NCBI RefSeq assembly: GCF_001905665.1
Contig: NZ_LIVX01000002.1
Span: forward strand, 321,420-385,419
Length of the DNA: 64,000 nt
Source of the DNA: Streptomyces sp. CB02261
GTDB taxonomy: Bacteria; Actinomycetota; Actinomycetes; Streptomycetales; Streptomycetaceae
Direction of reading: 5' to 3'
Both the position numbers and the translations under genes were made by a program. Within the stretch, counting starts at the first letter, position 1. Each line of letters begins with the position of its first letter. Positions 41,620 through 50,180 of this stretch are shown here, in pieces. Under the pieces are notes generated by a model. It did not search any database. It was not told where the DNA came from and saw only the letters and a program-made list of their open reading frames with translations.

Positions 41620-44187
41620 TCAGAACATGCTGAGGAGCTGTTCCACCGTCGGTTCCGCCGACCCCTCGCCGTCCGGCAGGGCCAGTTCGAACCAGACGGT
41701 CTTGCCGCGCGGAGTGCGTCGCGAGCCCCAGGAGGAGCTGAGCAGTCCGACCAGCTGGAGGCCGCGGCCGCCTTCGTCGGTGTCCTTGGCCCGGCGGCGC
41801 CGCGGCTGCACCAGACCGGCGTCCCAGACCTCGCAGACGAGGGTGCGGTCGCGGAGCAGCCGCAGCCGGATCTCCCCCTCGCCGTAGCGCAGGGCGTTGG
41901 TGACGAGTTCGCTGACGAGGAGTTCGACGGTGTCGACGAGCGGTTCGAGGCCCCAGGCCGCCAGCTGGGTGCGGGCGAGTTCCCGGGCCCGGCCGACCGA
42001 GCGGGGTTCCCTGGGCAGCCGCCAGTCGCCGACCGCCTCGGCGGGCAGCCCTTGGATCCTGGCCATGAGCAGGGCGATGTCGTCCTCGCCGTGTCCGGTC
42101 TCCAGGCTGGTCAGGACCCGGTCGCAGACGTCCTCAAGGGGGCGGGCCGGGTCGGTGAGGGCGCGCCGGAAGGCGCTCAGTCCCTCGTCGAGGGGATGGT
42201 CGCGGGACTCGACGAGCCCGTCGGTGTAGAGGGCGAGGAGGGCGCCCTCCGGGAGTTCGACCTCGACCTCCTCGAAGGGTTCGCCGCCGACTCCGAGCGG
42301 CATCCCGGGGGGTACGTCGAGCAGGAGTGCCTCTTCGCCCGGTTCGACGAGCACCGGCGGGAGGTGCCCGGCGTTGGCGAAGGTGCAGCGGCGGGTGACC
42401 GGGTCGTAGACGGCGTAGACGCAGGTGGCGAGGTAGACCTCGGACAGCTCGGGCCCGCGGGACTTGTGGCCGCGGGACTGCTGCGCGCCGATGGGGGCGC
42501 CGAGGCCGCGGGCGATCTCGTCGAGGTGGGAGAGGACCTCGGCCGGTTCGAGGTCGAGCTGGGCGAGGGTGCGCACGGCGGTGCGCAGTTCGCCCATGGC
42601 GACGGCGGCACGCAGGCCCCGGCCCATGACGTCCCCGATGACGAGTGCGGTGCGGTGGCCGGGCAGTTCGATGACGTCGAACCAGTCGCCGCCTACCTCG
42701 GTGGCGGCGGTGCCGGGGAGGTAGCGGCAGGCGATGTCGAGCCCCGCCGCCTCCGGGTCGCCGGGCGGGAGCAGGCTGCGCTGGAGGATCAGGGCCCGTT
42801 CGTGCTCGCGGCGGTAGAGGCGCGCGTTGTCGATGCAGACGGCGGCGCGGGCGGCGAGTTCGACGGCGAGGGCCCGGTCGCGTTCCCCGAAGGACTCGCT
42901 GCCCTTGGCGCGGGAGAACTGGACGAGGCCGACGACGGTGTCGTGGGCGACCATCGGGACGACCAGAGTGGACTGGACGAGGTCGCCGTCGACGCCCGGC
43001 ACGGTCCGGAGCCGGCCGGTGCGCAGGGCTCCCGCGCAGGGCGAGTTGAAGGGGTAGCGGTGGACGGCGCCGAGCTCGATCGGTTCGGAGCCGTGACAGC
43101 CGCCGCCGGACCCGTCTCCCTCTCCGGTTCTGAGGGGGGTGTCGGAGACGGCGCTGGCGACGGCGACCCTGCGGAGTTCGGCGCTGCCGCCGTAGCCGAC
43201 GTCGTGGGAGCTGCCCCAGCGGCCGGGCGGCGCCTCGTCGCCGCTCAGGAGTCCCTGGTAGAGGTCGACGGAGGCCAGGTCGCAGAAGCCGGGGACGGCG
43301 ACGTCGAGCAGTTCGCGTGCGGTGGCCTCCAGATCGAGGGAGTTGCCTATGCGGGCGCCGGCCTCGTTGAGGAGTGCCAGGTTGCGGCGGGCGCTGGCCG
43401 CTTCCCTGGCCGCGTTGTGACGGCGTGTGACGTCGATGCCGAGGCCCGCGACGCCGATGGGGCGGCCGGATCCGCTGTGCACCCGGTAGAGGTTGATGGA
43501 CCAGTGACGGCGGTCCCTCGCACCGGGTGCGGCGCCGACGATCTCGAAGTCGGTGACGGACTCGCCGGTCTCCAGGACGCCGCGGAGGGCGGTGGTCATC
43601 CGGTCGGCCTCGGGCCGGTTGAGGTAGTCGTGGACGGTCCGGCCGCGGTGGTCGTCGGCGGAGCCGCCGAAGACGGTGGCGAAACGCCGGTTGGCCCGCT
43701 TCACGGTGAGGTCCGTGCCGAAGAGGAGAAAGCCGAAGGGGGACTGGCCGAATATCGCCTGGGACGCGGCGAGGTCGGTCTCTATGCGGCGCAGGGCGCG
43801 GACGTCGACGACGATGCACAGCGCGGCCCGCTCACCGGACTGGGTCTCGCTCGGCATGACGTACATCTCGGCGATGCCGTGGGGCCGGTCGTCGCCCGGG
43901 ATCCGGAAGGGGACGAGTCCTGTCCACTCCTTGCCGTCGAGGATCTCCCTGACCCTCCGGTGGCCGCGCTCGCGCAGGTCGGCGGGCATGAAGGCCTCGA
44001 CGGGGTCCTTGCCCATGGCCTCTTCCGCGGTGACCCCGAAGAGGTCCACGGCCCGTCGGCTCCACTGCTCGACGAGGCCGTCGGGCCCGATGGAGAAGGA
44101 GGCCACCCGGATGTAGTCATAGATGGAGCCGGGCGGGCTGCTCTGCCACACGACGCCGCCGCTCGCCTGCTCAGGTATCTCGCTCAC
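41620..44187 (-). CDS. PAS-PAS-GAF-SpoIIE phosphatase with fused RsbW-like ATPase domain
   Basis: 855 residues from GTG 44187. Order: PAS (about 25-130), PAS (about 140-255), GAF (about 265-460), PP2C-type SpoIIE phosphatase (about 475-695; GGDWFDVIEL, VIGDVMGRGLRAA, FANAGHLPPVLV, LALYTDGLVESR), and a C-terminal HATPase_c_2 domain (about 710-845; LLVSELVTNALRYGEGEIRLRLL). This is the layout of RsbU/RsbW fusion regulators of anti-anti-sigma factors. The PAS and GAF domains should sense redox, ligand or light. A lone homologue of its last domain is encoded just upstream. Confidence 0.94.
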   Translation of the reverse strand: MSEIPEQASGGVVWQSSPPGSIYDYIRVASFSIGPDGLVEQWSRRAVDLFGVTAEEAMGKDPVEAFMPADLRERGHRRVREILDGKEWTGLVPFRIPGDDRPHGIAEMYVMPSETQSGERAALCIVVDVRALRRIETDLAASQAIFGQSPFGFLLFGTDLTVKRANRRFATVFGGSADDHRGRTVHDYLNRPEADRMTTALRGVLETGESVTDFEIVGAAPGARDRRHWSINLYRVHSGSGRPIGVAGLGIDVTRRHNAAREAASARRNLALLNEAGARIGNSLDLEATARELLDVAVPGFCDLASVDLYQGLLSGDEAPPGRWGSSHDVGYGGSAELRRVAVASAVSDTPLRTGEGDGSGGGCHGSEPIELGAVHRYPFNSPCAGALRTGRLRTVPGVDGDLVQSTLVVPMVAHDTVVGLVQFSRAKGSESFGERDRALAVELAARAAVCIDNARLYRREHERALILQRSLLPPGDPEAAGLDIACRYLPGTAATEVGGDWFDVIELPGHRTALVIGDVMGRGLRAAVAMGELRTAVRTLAQLDLEPAEVLSHLDEIARGLGAPIGAQQSRGHKSRGPELSEVYLATCVYAVYDPVTRRCTFANAGHLPPVLVEPGEEALLLDVPPGMPLGVGGEPFEEVEVELPEGALLALYTDGLVESRDHPLDEGLSAFRRALTDPARPLEDVCDRVLTSLETGHGEDDIALLMARIQGLPAEAVGDWRLPREPRSVGRARELARTQLAAWGLEPLVDTVELLVSELVTNALRYGEGEIRLRLLRDRTLVCEVWDAGLVQPRRRRAKDTDEGGRGLQLVGLLSSSWGSRRTPRGKTVWFELALPDGEGSAEPTVEQLLSMF

Positions 44188-44331
44188 GCGACCGTCCCCT
44201 CCAGCTCACCGCACCGGACCGGCCATGCCCGCAGTATTCAATACGGCAGGCCCCGACGGCACGACGTTCACGATCACAGGGTGGTCTCGTTCGCCTCGCG
44301 CCGAGTACCGGTGATCGTTGTCCCACCCTGT

Positions 44332-44754
44332 TTACTCACCAGGGAGAGCCAGCTCGAACCATACGGTTTTGCCGGCCCTTCCTTTACGGGTGCCCCAGCG
44401 GCGGGCGGAGCAGGCCACCAGATTGAGGCCGCGGCCCCCTTCGTCCTCGGGTCCGGGGGCCCGCTCGGTCGGCGGATCCGGAAGCGGATCGGAAACTTCC
44501 ACCAGCAGCGCGGGCGGGTGGGCGGGGTCGGCGCCCTCCGGGCGGGTGCGGACCAGACGGACCCCGATGGGGCCGGAGGCGTAGCGCAGGGAGTTGGTCA
44601 CCAGCTCGCTGACCAGCAGGACGGTCACATCCCCGAGGGCCGTGTCGAGCTCCCAGGCCCGCAGGGTCTCGCGCACGGCATGGCGGGCCGTGCGTACGGC
44701 GTCGGCCTCCGCCGGGAAGTTCCACTCGGCGCGGTCGCCGTCGGTGTCGATCAC
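44332..44754 (-). CDS. RsbW-like ATP-binding protein (HATPase_c_2)
   Basis: 140 residues. N box VTVLLVSELVTNSLRYASGP, G1-like VEVSDPLPDPP and G2-like DEGGRGLNLVACSARRWGTRKGRAGKTVWFEL are present, the pattern of anti-sigma-factor kinases. The C-terminus is nearly superposable on that of the SpoIIE protein downstream. GTG 44754 is the likely start, with little RBS. No anti-anti-sigma (STAS) gene is adjacent, so its partner must be encoded elsewhere. Same strand as the SpoIIE gene, 144 bp apart. Confidence 0.9.
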   Translation of the reverse strand: MIDTDGDRAEWNFPAEADAVRTARHAVRETLRAWELDTALGDVTVLLVSELVTNSLRYASGPIGVRLVRTRPEGADPAHPPALLVEVSDPLPDPPTERAPGPEDEGGRGLNLVACSARRWGTRKGRAGKTVWFELALPGE

Positions 44755-44897
44755 ACCCGATCACTTCCCCAGCCGTGCGTCAGCAGGAAGGCCCACGTCC
44801 TCTTTCAAGGAGTCAATCAGGACATACCCGAAATATGGGGCGGGCTATCGCGCTGGGCGCAGCAGCGGGCGCACGGTGGCACGAACGGCGTAGGGAC

Positions 44898-45344
44898 TCA
44901 GTCGCGCGCTCCCACGCCGGGTGCGTCCGGGAGGCGGAGTGCGGCCTCGGCGACGGCGGGGCGGTCCTGGTCGAGCCAGTCGACGGAGTCCAGCTCCGGC
45001 CGGGAGAGCCAGCGCAGTGCGTCGTGGTCCTCCAGCGGGCGCGGTTCGCCGGCGAGCAGTCGGGCGGTCCACACCTGGAGGACGTAGCCGGGTTTGAGCG
45101 GCCACTCGCCGGGGAGGCGCTCGCCCGGTTCGACCTCGACGCCGAGTTCCTCACGGAGTTCGCGGATCAGGGCCTCTTCGGGGCTCTCGCCCGGTTCGAG
45201 CTTGCCGCCGGGGAGTTCCCAGCGGCCGGCGAGTTCGGCGGGGGCGCTGCGGCGCGCCGCGAGCAGCCGCCCTTGGTCGTACAGGGCGCCGGCGACGACG
45301 ACCACGGGGGGCCGCGCGGCGGGGTCGGTGGTGCGTTCCGTCAT
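44898..45344 (-). CDS. Nudix hydrolase (MutT-like)
   Basis: 148 residues. Complete Nudix box GKLEPGESPEEALIRELREELGV (G-5x-E-7x-REx2EEx-G), preceded by RWELPGG as in MutT-type dGTP/8-oxo-dGTP pyrophosphatases. Substrate not certain. No RBS; TACGCT ends 7 nt before ATG 45344, suggesting a leaderless mRNA. Confidence 0.92.
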   Translation of the reverse strand: MTERTTDPAARPPVVVVAGALYDQGRLLAARRSAPAELAGRWELPGGKLEPGESPEEALIRELREELGVEVEPGERLPGEWPLKPGYVLQVWTARLLAGEPRPLEDHDALRWLSRPELDSVDWLDQDRPAVAEAALRLPDAPGVGARD

Positions 45345-45351
45345 GGGCGTG

Positions 45352-45357
45352 AGCGTA
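45352..45357 (-). promoter_or_regulatory. Putative -10 of a leaderless promoter for the Nudix gene
   Basis: TACGCT on the minus strand, 7 nt before the start codon. Confidence 0.4.
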
Positions 45358-45384
45358 GCCGGGCGAGGTCGGAGCCCGTCGGGG

Positions 45385-45564
45385 TCAGAGGGCGGGGCTG
45401 CCGATGTGCTCGATCCAGTAGAGCTGCTTGTGGCCTCGGTCTTCGAGGCTGTCCGCGATCTTCTGCGCTTCGTCCTTGGTCGCGTACCGCCCCACGCGGT
45501 AGCGGTTGCCGTTGTCGTCCTGCCGAATGACGAGCCAGGCGAGGACGGGGCCGCTGTCGGTCAT
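45385..45564 (-). CDS. Very small SPOR-like protein (59 aa)
   Basis: 59 residues: begins MTDSGPVLAWLVIRQDDNGNRYRVG and ends YWIEHIGSPAL. The pattern of a strand, then NGNRYRVGRYATKDEAQKIADSLEDRGHKQ and a final strand resembles a single SPOR-type fold without signal peptide. GGGAGAAGC lies upstream of the ATG. Such proteins are conserved among Streptomyces as far as I recall. Function unknown. Codon third positions are strongly G/C as expected for a coding frame. Confidence 0.8.
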   Translation of the reverse strand: MTDSGPVLAWLVIRQDDNGNRYRVGRYATKDEAQKIADSLEDRGHKQLYWIEHIGSPAL

Positions 45565-46120
45565 CAGGCTTCTCCCTCCACCGGTCCGGACGTCGCGATC
45601 GATCTCCGGGAAACCGCAATCCGCATATGCCCGAGCTTACGCCTGACCTTCACACAGCGGATACGGAATTGCACAAAGAGATACGGATCGGCCGGGAACC
45701 GACGGCCAGAGGCCGAAGGTGACGCCCCGACAGCCCCCGGGCGCCACCGGCACCTACGCCGGAGCCGCGCCGGGACGGGCCATGACGGGAGGGGAGGGAG
45801 GAGGAGGAGGTCTCTGGCCTGCGCGTGGGGCGCCGGGGACCCAGGAGTGTTCGAGGGCGCGGTGACACCGCGTCAACTCGCGGCACGGGGCTCCCTGACG
45901 GCGGCGGAGCCCGTGAGCGGCCGGGCGCCGCGTCGGCGGACGCGGGCCGGGCCGCCCCGGGCCGGGAGAGGAAGGGAAGGAGGGATGCCGACCCCGCGGC
46001 CAGGGCCGAGCCGGTCACGGCTCGGCGGACAGGGCCGGCCTGCGCACGACCCGACGGACATGGGTCCCGCCAGTGACGGCGCAGCCGGCACGGCCCGCCC
46101 GTCAAGGCCCGGCGGGCGGG
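45565..46120. other. 556-bp region without a supported gene
   Basis: Contains purine-rich GGGAGGGGAGGGAGGAGG runs near 45788-45812 and a GCCCGCC/GGCGGGC hairpin near 46097-46122 that should terminate the GntR gene. Overlapping open frames exist on both strands but are compositionally arginine/proline-rich shadows. Confidence 0.5.
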
Positions 46121-46873
46121 TCAGCGGACGGGGAGGTGGTACGAGAGGCGGTAGCGGTCGGCGGGGACGACGACGTCCGCCGTCTCGACGGCTCGGCCCG
46201 AGGCGTAGTAGGTCCGCTCGACGACCATGACCACATGGCCCGGCACCCCGCCGAGCGCCAGGAGTTCTTCGGCGAGGCCCGGCCGGGCACCGACCTCCTC
46301 CACCACGTTGTCCACGACCACGTCGATGGCCGCCATCCGCTCGACGACACCGCAGCCGCCCAACGGGCCCTCCTCGGGCAGCATGACCGGGGTCCGGCCG
46401 GTGACGGCGAGCGGCTCCCAGGAGGTGGCGACCATCATGGGCTCGCCCCCGTCGCGGTACACGTACCGCGTGCGCATCACGCGCTCCCCCGGCTCGATCC
46501 CGAGCCGCTCGGCCACCTCGGCGCTCGCCGGTTCCTGCTCGCTCCCCGACTCCCAGGTGCCCCGGGCGCCCTCGGCCGCCTGCTCCTGGCGGAAGGGGCT
46601 GGCCCCGGCCGCCGGACGGTAGCCGGAGCGGGCGATCCGGCGCGGCACCGGGCGCTCCCGCACATAGGTGCCCGAGCCCGAGCGTCCCTCGACGAGCCCC
46701 TCGGCCATGAGCACCTTGCGGGCTTCCAGCGCGACGGTGTCCGACACCCCGTACTCCTCGCGGATGCGTGCCTGCGAGGGGAGGCGGGTATGCGGCGGAA
46801 GCGAGCCGTTGGCGATCTTCTCCCGCAGATCGCTCGCCACGCGCAGGTAGGCGGGCTGCTCACCGAACGTCAC
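46121..46873 (-). CDS. GntR family regulator (HutC/DasR type, UTRA domain)
   Basis: 250 residues. N-terminal winged helix (PAYLRVASDLREKIANGSLPPHTRLPSQARIREEYGVSDTVALEARKVLMAEGLVEGRSGSGTYV), then a UTRA ligand-binding domain ending RTYYASGRAVETADVVVPADRYRLSYHLPVR. GTG 46873 is the start. This subfamily responds to sugars phosphates or other small metabolites. Divergent from a chitinase gene over 244 bp, but the operator upstream of the chitinase is of the DasR type and need not belong to this regulator. Confidence 0.9.
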   Translation of the reverse strand: MTFGEQPAYLRVASDLREKIANGSLPPHTRLPSQARIREEYGVSDTVALEARKVLMAEGLVEGRSGSGTYVRERPVPRRIARSGYRPAAGASPFRQEQAAEGARGTWESGSEQEPASAEVAERLGIEPGERVMRTRYVYRDGGEPMMVATSWEPLAVTGRTPVMLPEEGPLGGCGVVERMAAIDVVVDNVVEEVGARPGLAEELLALGGVPGHVVMVVERTYYASGRAVETADVVVPADRYRLSYHLPVR

Positions 46874-46896
46874 TGGACACTCCCCTCAGGTTGACT

Positions 46897-46913
46897 GTCA
46901 GCTACAGCCTGAC
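46897..46913. promoter_or_regulatory. Inverted repeat upstream of the GntR gene
   Basis: GTCAG-7 nt-CTGAC, 23 bp before the GntR start. Candidate autoregulatory operator. Confidence 0.3.
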
Positions 46914-47022
46914 GACCGACCGTGGCCATCCGCAAGCGTGGGCCAAAGTTTCACTCGAAGTGATGACAGAACGTCGGCGCTCTTGCTACCCACGGTCACC
47001 CCAAGTACACACGTCGAACCTC

Positions 47023-47052
47023 TTGACCCGCATTGGTCCAGACCAATACGTT
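47023..47052 (+). promoter_or_regulatory. Putative chitinase promoter
   Basis: TTGACC -35 and TACGTT -10 with 18-bp spacing, enclosing the operator; transcript leader of about 60 nt before ATG 47118. Confidence 0.55.
47032..47047. promoter_or_regulatory. DasR-type (dre) operator in the chitinase promoter
   Basis: ATTGGTCCAGACCAAT, a near-perfect palindrome. It contains TGGTCCAGACC, the core of the 12-bp repeats known from Streptomyces chitinase promoters, and matches the DasR consensus (ACTGGTCTAGACCACT). It lies between a TTGACC (47023-47028) and a TACGTT (47047-47052), i.e. in the promoter spacer. Confidence 0.8.
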
Positions 47053-47117
47053 CCTGCCTGAACGCCCCGCACGCTCCCCCTCGCACGCGCCATCCCGCCT
47101 CGCACAGGAACGAGCCC

Positions 47118-48464
47118 ATGCGTCCCAGAGCCATGACCAAGCTGACCTTCGGTGCGGCCGCCGCGGCCACCCTCGGCCTCCTCGCCACCCTGGCCCCCAC
47201 CGCCGACGCCCACCAGCCCTCCGGCCACCGGCCGTCCGGCCACACGTCCGACCTGAAGCGCGTCGGCTACTTCACCCAATGGGGCATCTACGGAAGGAAC
47301 TTCCAGGTCAAGGACCTGGAGACGAGCGGTACCGCCGCCAAGCTGAGCCACATCAACTACGCGTTCGGCGTGATCGGTCCGGACGGCAAGTGCCTGATGG
47401 GCAACGCCCCCGGCTCCGACCCCTGGGCCGACTACGTGCGCCCCGTCGACGCCGCGACCTCCGTCGACGGGGTCGGCGACACCGCCGACCAGCGACTGGC
47501 CGGCAACTTCAACGAACTGCGCGAGCTCAAGGCGAAGCACCCCGGTCTCAAGGTCATGATCTCGCTGGGCGGCTGGAGCGGCTCCGCGCACTTCTCCGAC
47601 GCGGTGCGCACCGACGCGGGGCGCAAGGCGCTCGTCGCCTCCTGCGTCGACACGTACATCAAGGGCGACCTGCCCGTGGACGGCGCCCGCGGCGGTGCCG
47701 GAGCCGCCGCCGGAGTCTTCGACGGCGTCGACCTGGACTGGGAGTGGCCGGGTTCGGAGGGCGCCCCCGGGAACGTCATCCGCCCCGAGGACAAGCCCAA
47801 CTTCACCAAGCTGGTCCGGGAGTTCCGCACCCAGCTCGACGCCTACGGCCGCTCCCTGCCGCAGCGCAAGCACTACGAGCTCAGCGCGTACGTACCCACC
47901 GCGCCCGCCAAGATCGACGCGGGCTTCGAAGTCGCCAAGATCATGCGGGACTTCGACTTCGTGAACCTCCAGGGCTACGACTTCCACGTGTCCGGCGAGT
48001 CGACGACCGCGCAGCAGTCCGCGCTCTTCGCCAAGGACGACTTCAGCGTCGACCAGACCGTCAAGGCCTGGCTGCGACGGGGGGCGTCCGCGCACAAGCT
48101 CGTGGTGGGCATGCCGTTCTACGGCCAGGGCTGGACCGGCGTCACCGGCGGCGGCGACGGCCTCGGGCAGCCGGCGACCGGCCCCGCACCCGCGACCTGG
48201 GCGGCCGGCTCCGAGGACTACAAGCATCTGAAGAAGCTGGCGGAATCGGGGACGTACAAGCTGTACCGGGGCCACCGGAACGGCCACGCCTGGCTCTTCG
48301 ACGGCACCACCCTCTGGACCTACGACGACCCGACCGTCCTGCGCACCAAGGCGTCCTACGTCCGGCAGCGCGGACTCGGCGGCGCGATGGTCTGGTCGCT
48401 CGACGGGGACACCCCGAACGGTGAGCTGATCACCGCGATCGACCGGGGCCTGACCCGGCGCTGA
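47118..48464 (+). CDS. Secreted GH18 chitinase
   Basis: 448 residues. Signal peptide (KLTFGAAAAATLGLLATLAPTADA), then a single GH18 catalytic domain with no chitin-binding module. Motifs: SXGG as MISLGGWSGSAHF (147-159) and FDGVDLDWEWPG with catalytic E209; MPFYGQGW and a final GGAMVWSLDGD. It hydrolyses chitin to oligomers outside the cell. Start ATG 47118 follows AGGAACGAG; a second ATG 5 codons in would also give a signal peptide. Expression should be controlled by N-acetylglucosamine through the dre site. Confidence 0.95.
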   Translation: MRPRAMTKLTFGAAAAATLGLLATLAPTADAHQPSGHRPSGHTSDLKRVGYFTQWGIYGRNFQVKDLETSGTAAKLSHINYAFGVIGPDGKCLMGNAPGSDPWADYVRPVDAATSVDGVGDTADQRLAGNFNELRELKAKHPGLKVMISLGGWSGSAHFSDAVRTDAGRKALVASCVDTYIKGDLPVDGARGGAGAAAGVFDGVDLDWEWPGSEGAPGNVIRPEDKPNFTKLVREFRTQLDAYGRSLPQRKHYELSAYVPTAPAKIDAGFEVAKIMRDFDFVNLQGYDFHVSGESTTAQQSALFAKDDFSVDQTVKAWLRRGASAHKLVVGMPFYGQGWTGVTGGGDGLGQPATGPAPATWAAGSEDYKHLKKLAESGTYKLYRGHRNGHAWLFDGTTLWTYDDPTVLRTKASYVRQRGLGGAMVWSLDGDTPNGELITAIDRGLTRR

Positions 48465-48602
48465 CGCATCACCCCGGCCGCCCGCTCGGCGGCCGGGGCC
48501 CCCGAACCGCGGACCGGTCACGCCGCTCGCGGTGCGTCGCCGGGAGCGGCGGTCGGTCACGGGCCGCCGCTCCCCCGGCCCACCGCTCCCGGTCCGCACA
48601 CG

Positions 48603-48638
48603 ACGGGGCCGGAGCCCCCGAGGGAGCTCCGGCCCCGT
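48603..48638. terminator. Bidirectional hairpin terminator
   Basis: 13-bp perfect stem (48603-48615 with 48626-48638), 10-nt loop. A second 11-bp stem (48542-48552 with 48564-48574) lies nearer the chitinase stop. Confidence 0.7.
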
Positions 48639-48666
48639 TCCCGTACCCGCGCCCGCGTGGCCGACC

Positions 48667-48750
48667 CGACAGACACCCGCCCGCGCGCGTGGGGAACGCG
48701 ACAGACACCCACCCGCGCGCGTGGCCGACGCGAGCCACGCACGCGCGCGT
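48667..48750. repeat. 32-nt tandem array
   Basis: Units 48667-48698 and 48699-48730 (28 or more matches of 32), a 20-nt partial unit after them and a degenerate partial before. Located 38 bp beyond the stop of the DUF4190 gene. Confidence 0.65.
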
Positions 48751-48787
48751 ACTCCCGCTCCCGCACCCGCCACGCAGTGCCCGGAGT

Positions 48788-49993
48788 TCAGGCCGAGGTG
48801 CCCTCGCCCTCCGGCGGTGTGCCGGTCAGGCCGAGGGCGGTGCGGGCGTCCGCGCTGTCGGGCAGGGCGTCCCAGGCCGCGTCGTAGGCGTCCCAGTAGG
48901 CGTCCGCGTCGCTCGCGGTCGCCAGCTCGCGCCACTTCTTCGAGGCCGCGCCGAGTTCCTGGCGGAGTTCCGCGACCGGGGTGGTGGAGGCGCCGGGCCA
49001 GTAGTGCTGCCCGAGGTCGGCGCGTGCCTTGTCGATCGCCGCGAGCATCTCCCCCGACCACGCCTTGTTGCCGGTGAAGTCCTCGTCGGGGTCGCCCTCC
49101 GGCTCCCGGTAGGTGACCGTCTCGATGGGGTTGACGGCCTTGAGGAAGTGCTCCTGGTCGGCGGTGAGGGTGGTCGCGTCGGAGCGCACCGAGCCGCTGA
49201 AGGGCTTCTTCTCGGTGGCGAACGCGCAGGTCACCGTCCGGTCGCCGAGGCGCCAGCTCTGGCTGCTCGGCAGGTAGTAGTAGAGCCAGACGTCCCGCGG
49301 CACGGCCCAGGTGTCCAGGGCGTACGCGGCGTTGACCGTCTCGCAGCGCTCGTCCGCGATCGTCTCGATGGCGTCCTCGCCGGGCCACTTTTCGTGACCG
49401 GTGACCTTGAACCCGCCGGTGACCTCGCCGTCGTGCGGGCGGTCGCAGTCGACGATCGTGACGTCCGTCGTGTACTCCTCCAGCTTGCCGTCGTCGATGA
49501 AGCACTGTCCGGTCCGCAGCGAGAACGGCGACTTCGAGCGGGAGGCCTCCTCCACGCCCTCCTTGAAGTCGCTCCAGGCCGAGCTGAAGCCCCCGGTGGC
49601 CAGGCCGATCACCAGCAGCAGGCAGCTGACGGCGGAGAGCACGATGCCGGTGACCGCGAGACCCTTGCCCGCCTGGTCCCGCTTCCTGATCTGCGGGAGG
49701 GCGACGAGGCCGAGGACCAGACCGAGGGGCGGCAGGCAGCAGACGATGCCGGCGACGAGGGAGGCGACGGCGAGTCCGTTGGTCGTACGCCGGGGCAGAC
49801 CGTACGGAGCGGATCCGGGCGCACCCGCGTAGGGCGCACCGGCCGGGCCCGCACCCCCGAGGCGCGTACCGGCGTAAGGACCGGCCGTGTACGGCATTCC
49901 CGGCGAGGTGTAGGGCCCCGGGGCGGGCCATCCGCCCTGCTGCGGGCCCTCCTGAGGGGACGGGGGCGGTGGGGTCGGCGGGGTCGGCTCCAC
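48788..49993 (-). CDS. DUF4190 / septum-formation domain membrane protein
   Basis: 401 residues. Proline/glycine-rich cytoplasmic N-terminus (about 1-75), two membrane helices (GLAVASLVAGIVCCLPPLGLVLGLVAL and LAVTGIVLSAVSCLLLVIGLATGG) forming DUF4190, then a large extracellular domain with cysteines at CFIDDG, VDCDRPHDGE, ERCETV and VTCAF, as in the septum-formation domain. GTG 49993 is chosen because AGGAG lies 9 nt upstream and because the longer frame lacks an RBS. Role unknown; homologues are linked to cell division only by name. Confidence 0.85.
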   Translation of the reverse strand: MEPTPPTPPPPSPQEGPQQGGWPAPGPYTSPGMPYTAGPYAGTRLGGAGPAGAPYAGAPGSAPYGLPRRTTNGLAVASLVAGIVCCLPPLGLVLGLVALPQIRKRDQAGKGLAVTGIVLSAVSCLLLVIGLATGGFSSAWSDFKEGVEEASRSKSPFSLRTGQCFIDDGKLEEYTTDVTIVDCDRPHDGEVTGGFKVTGHEKWPGEDAIETIADERCETVNAAYALDTWAVPRDVWLYYYLPSSQSWRLGDRTVTCAFATEKKPFSGSVRSDATTLTADQEHFLKAVNPIETVTYREPEGDPDEDFTGNKAWSGEMLAAIDKARADLGQHYWPGASTTPVAELRQELGAASKKWRELATASDADAYWDAYDAAWDALPDSADARTALGLTGTPPEGEGTSA

Positions 49994-50180
49994 GGGTACG
50001 GGCTCCTGTTGAGGCGGGCGACACGAACAAACGATCGGGCGCGCATCGTACGTGGAGAAGGAGACGGGGAGGACACACGGGGGTCGACGGACGGAAGGGG
50101 CGGCCGCCCGCAGGCGACCGCCCCTCACCCGCGTTCAGCGGGGTTCAGCCGGTTTCGGAGTTCCGTGTGGGTCAGAACCG
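49994..50180. other. Short intergenic region between two minus-strand genes
   Basis: 187 bp. Probably holds the promoter of the DUF4190 gene and the terminator of the S8 protease gene; no clear hairpin stood out. Confidence 0.4.

Larger units (their letters stand above)
48465..48787. other. Chitinase/DUF4190 convergent intergenic region
   Basis: 323 bp without a supported gene. It holds two strong hairpins (48542-48574, 48603-48638) and a 32-nt tandem array (48667-48750). Confidence 0.6.

Noticed and set aside
40735..45087. 1450-codon open frame on the plus strand running opposite the SpoIIE and ATPase genes
   Set aside because: Composition is Gly/Val/Ala/Asp-rich with no domains; it is the antisense mirror of well-recognised minus-strand genes in very GC-rich DNA.
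45650..46105. 151-codon minus-strand frame in the 556-bp gap
   Set aside because: Low-complexity Arg/Pro/Ser composition without RBS or family resemblance.
46986..50078. 1030-codon minus-strand open frame over the chitinase and DUF4190 genes
   Set aside because: Overlaps two clear genes in other frames and has no recognisable domain; an effect of few stop codons at high GC.
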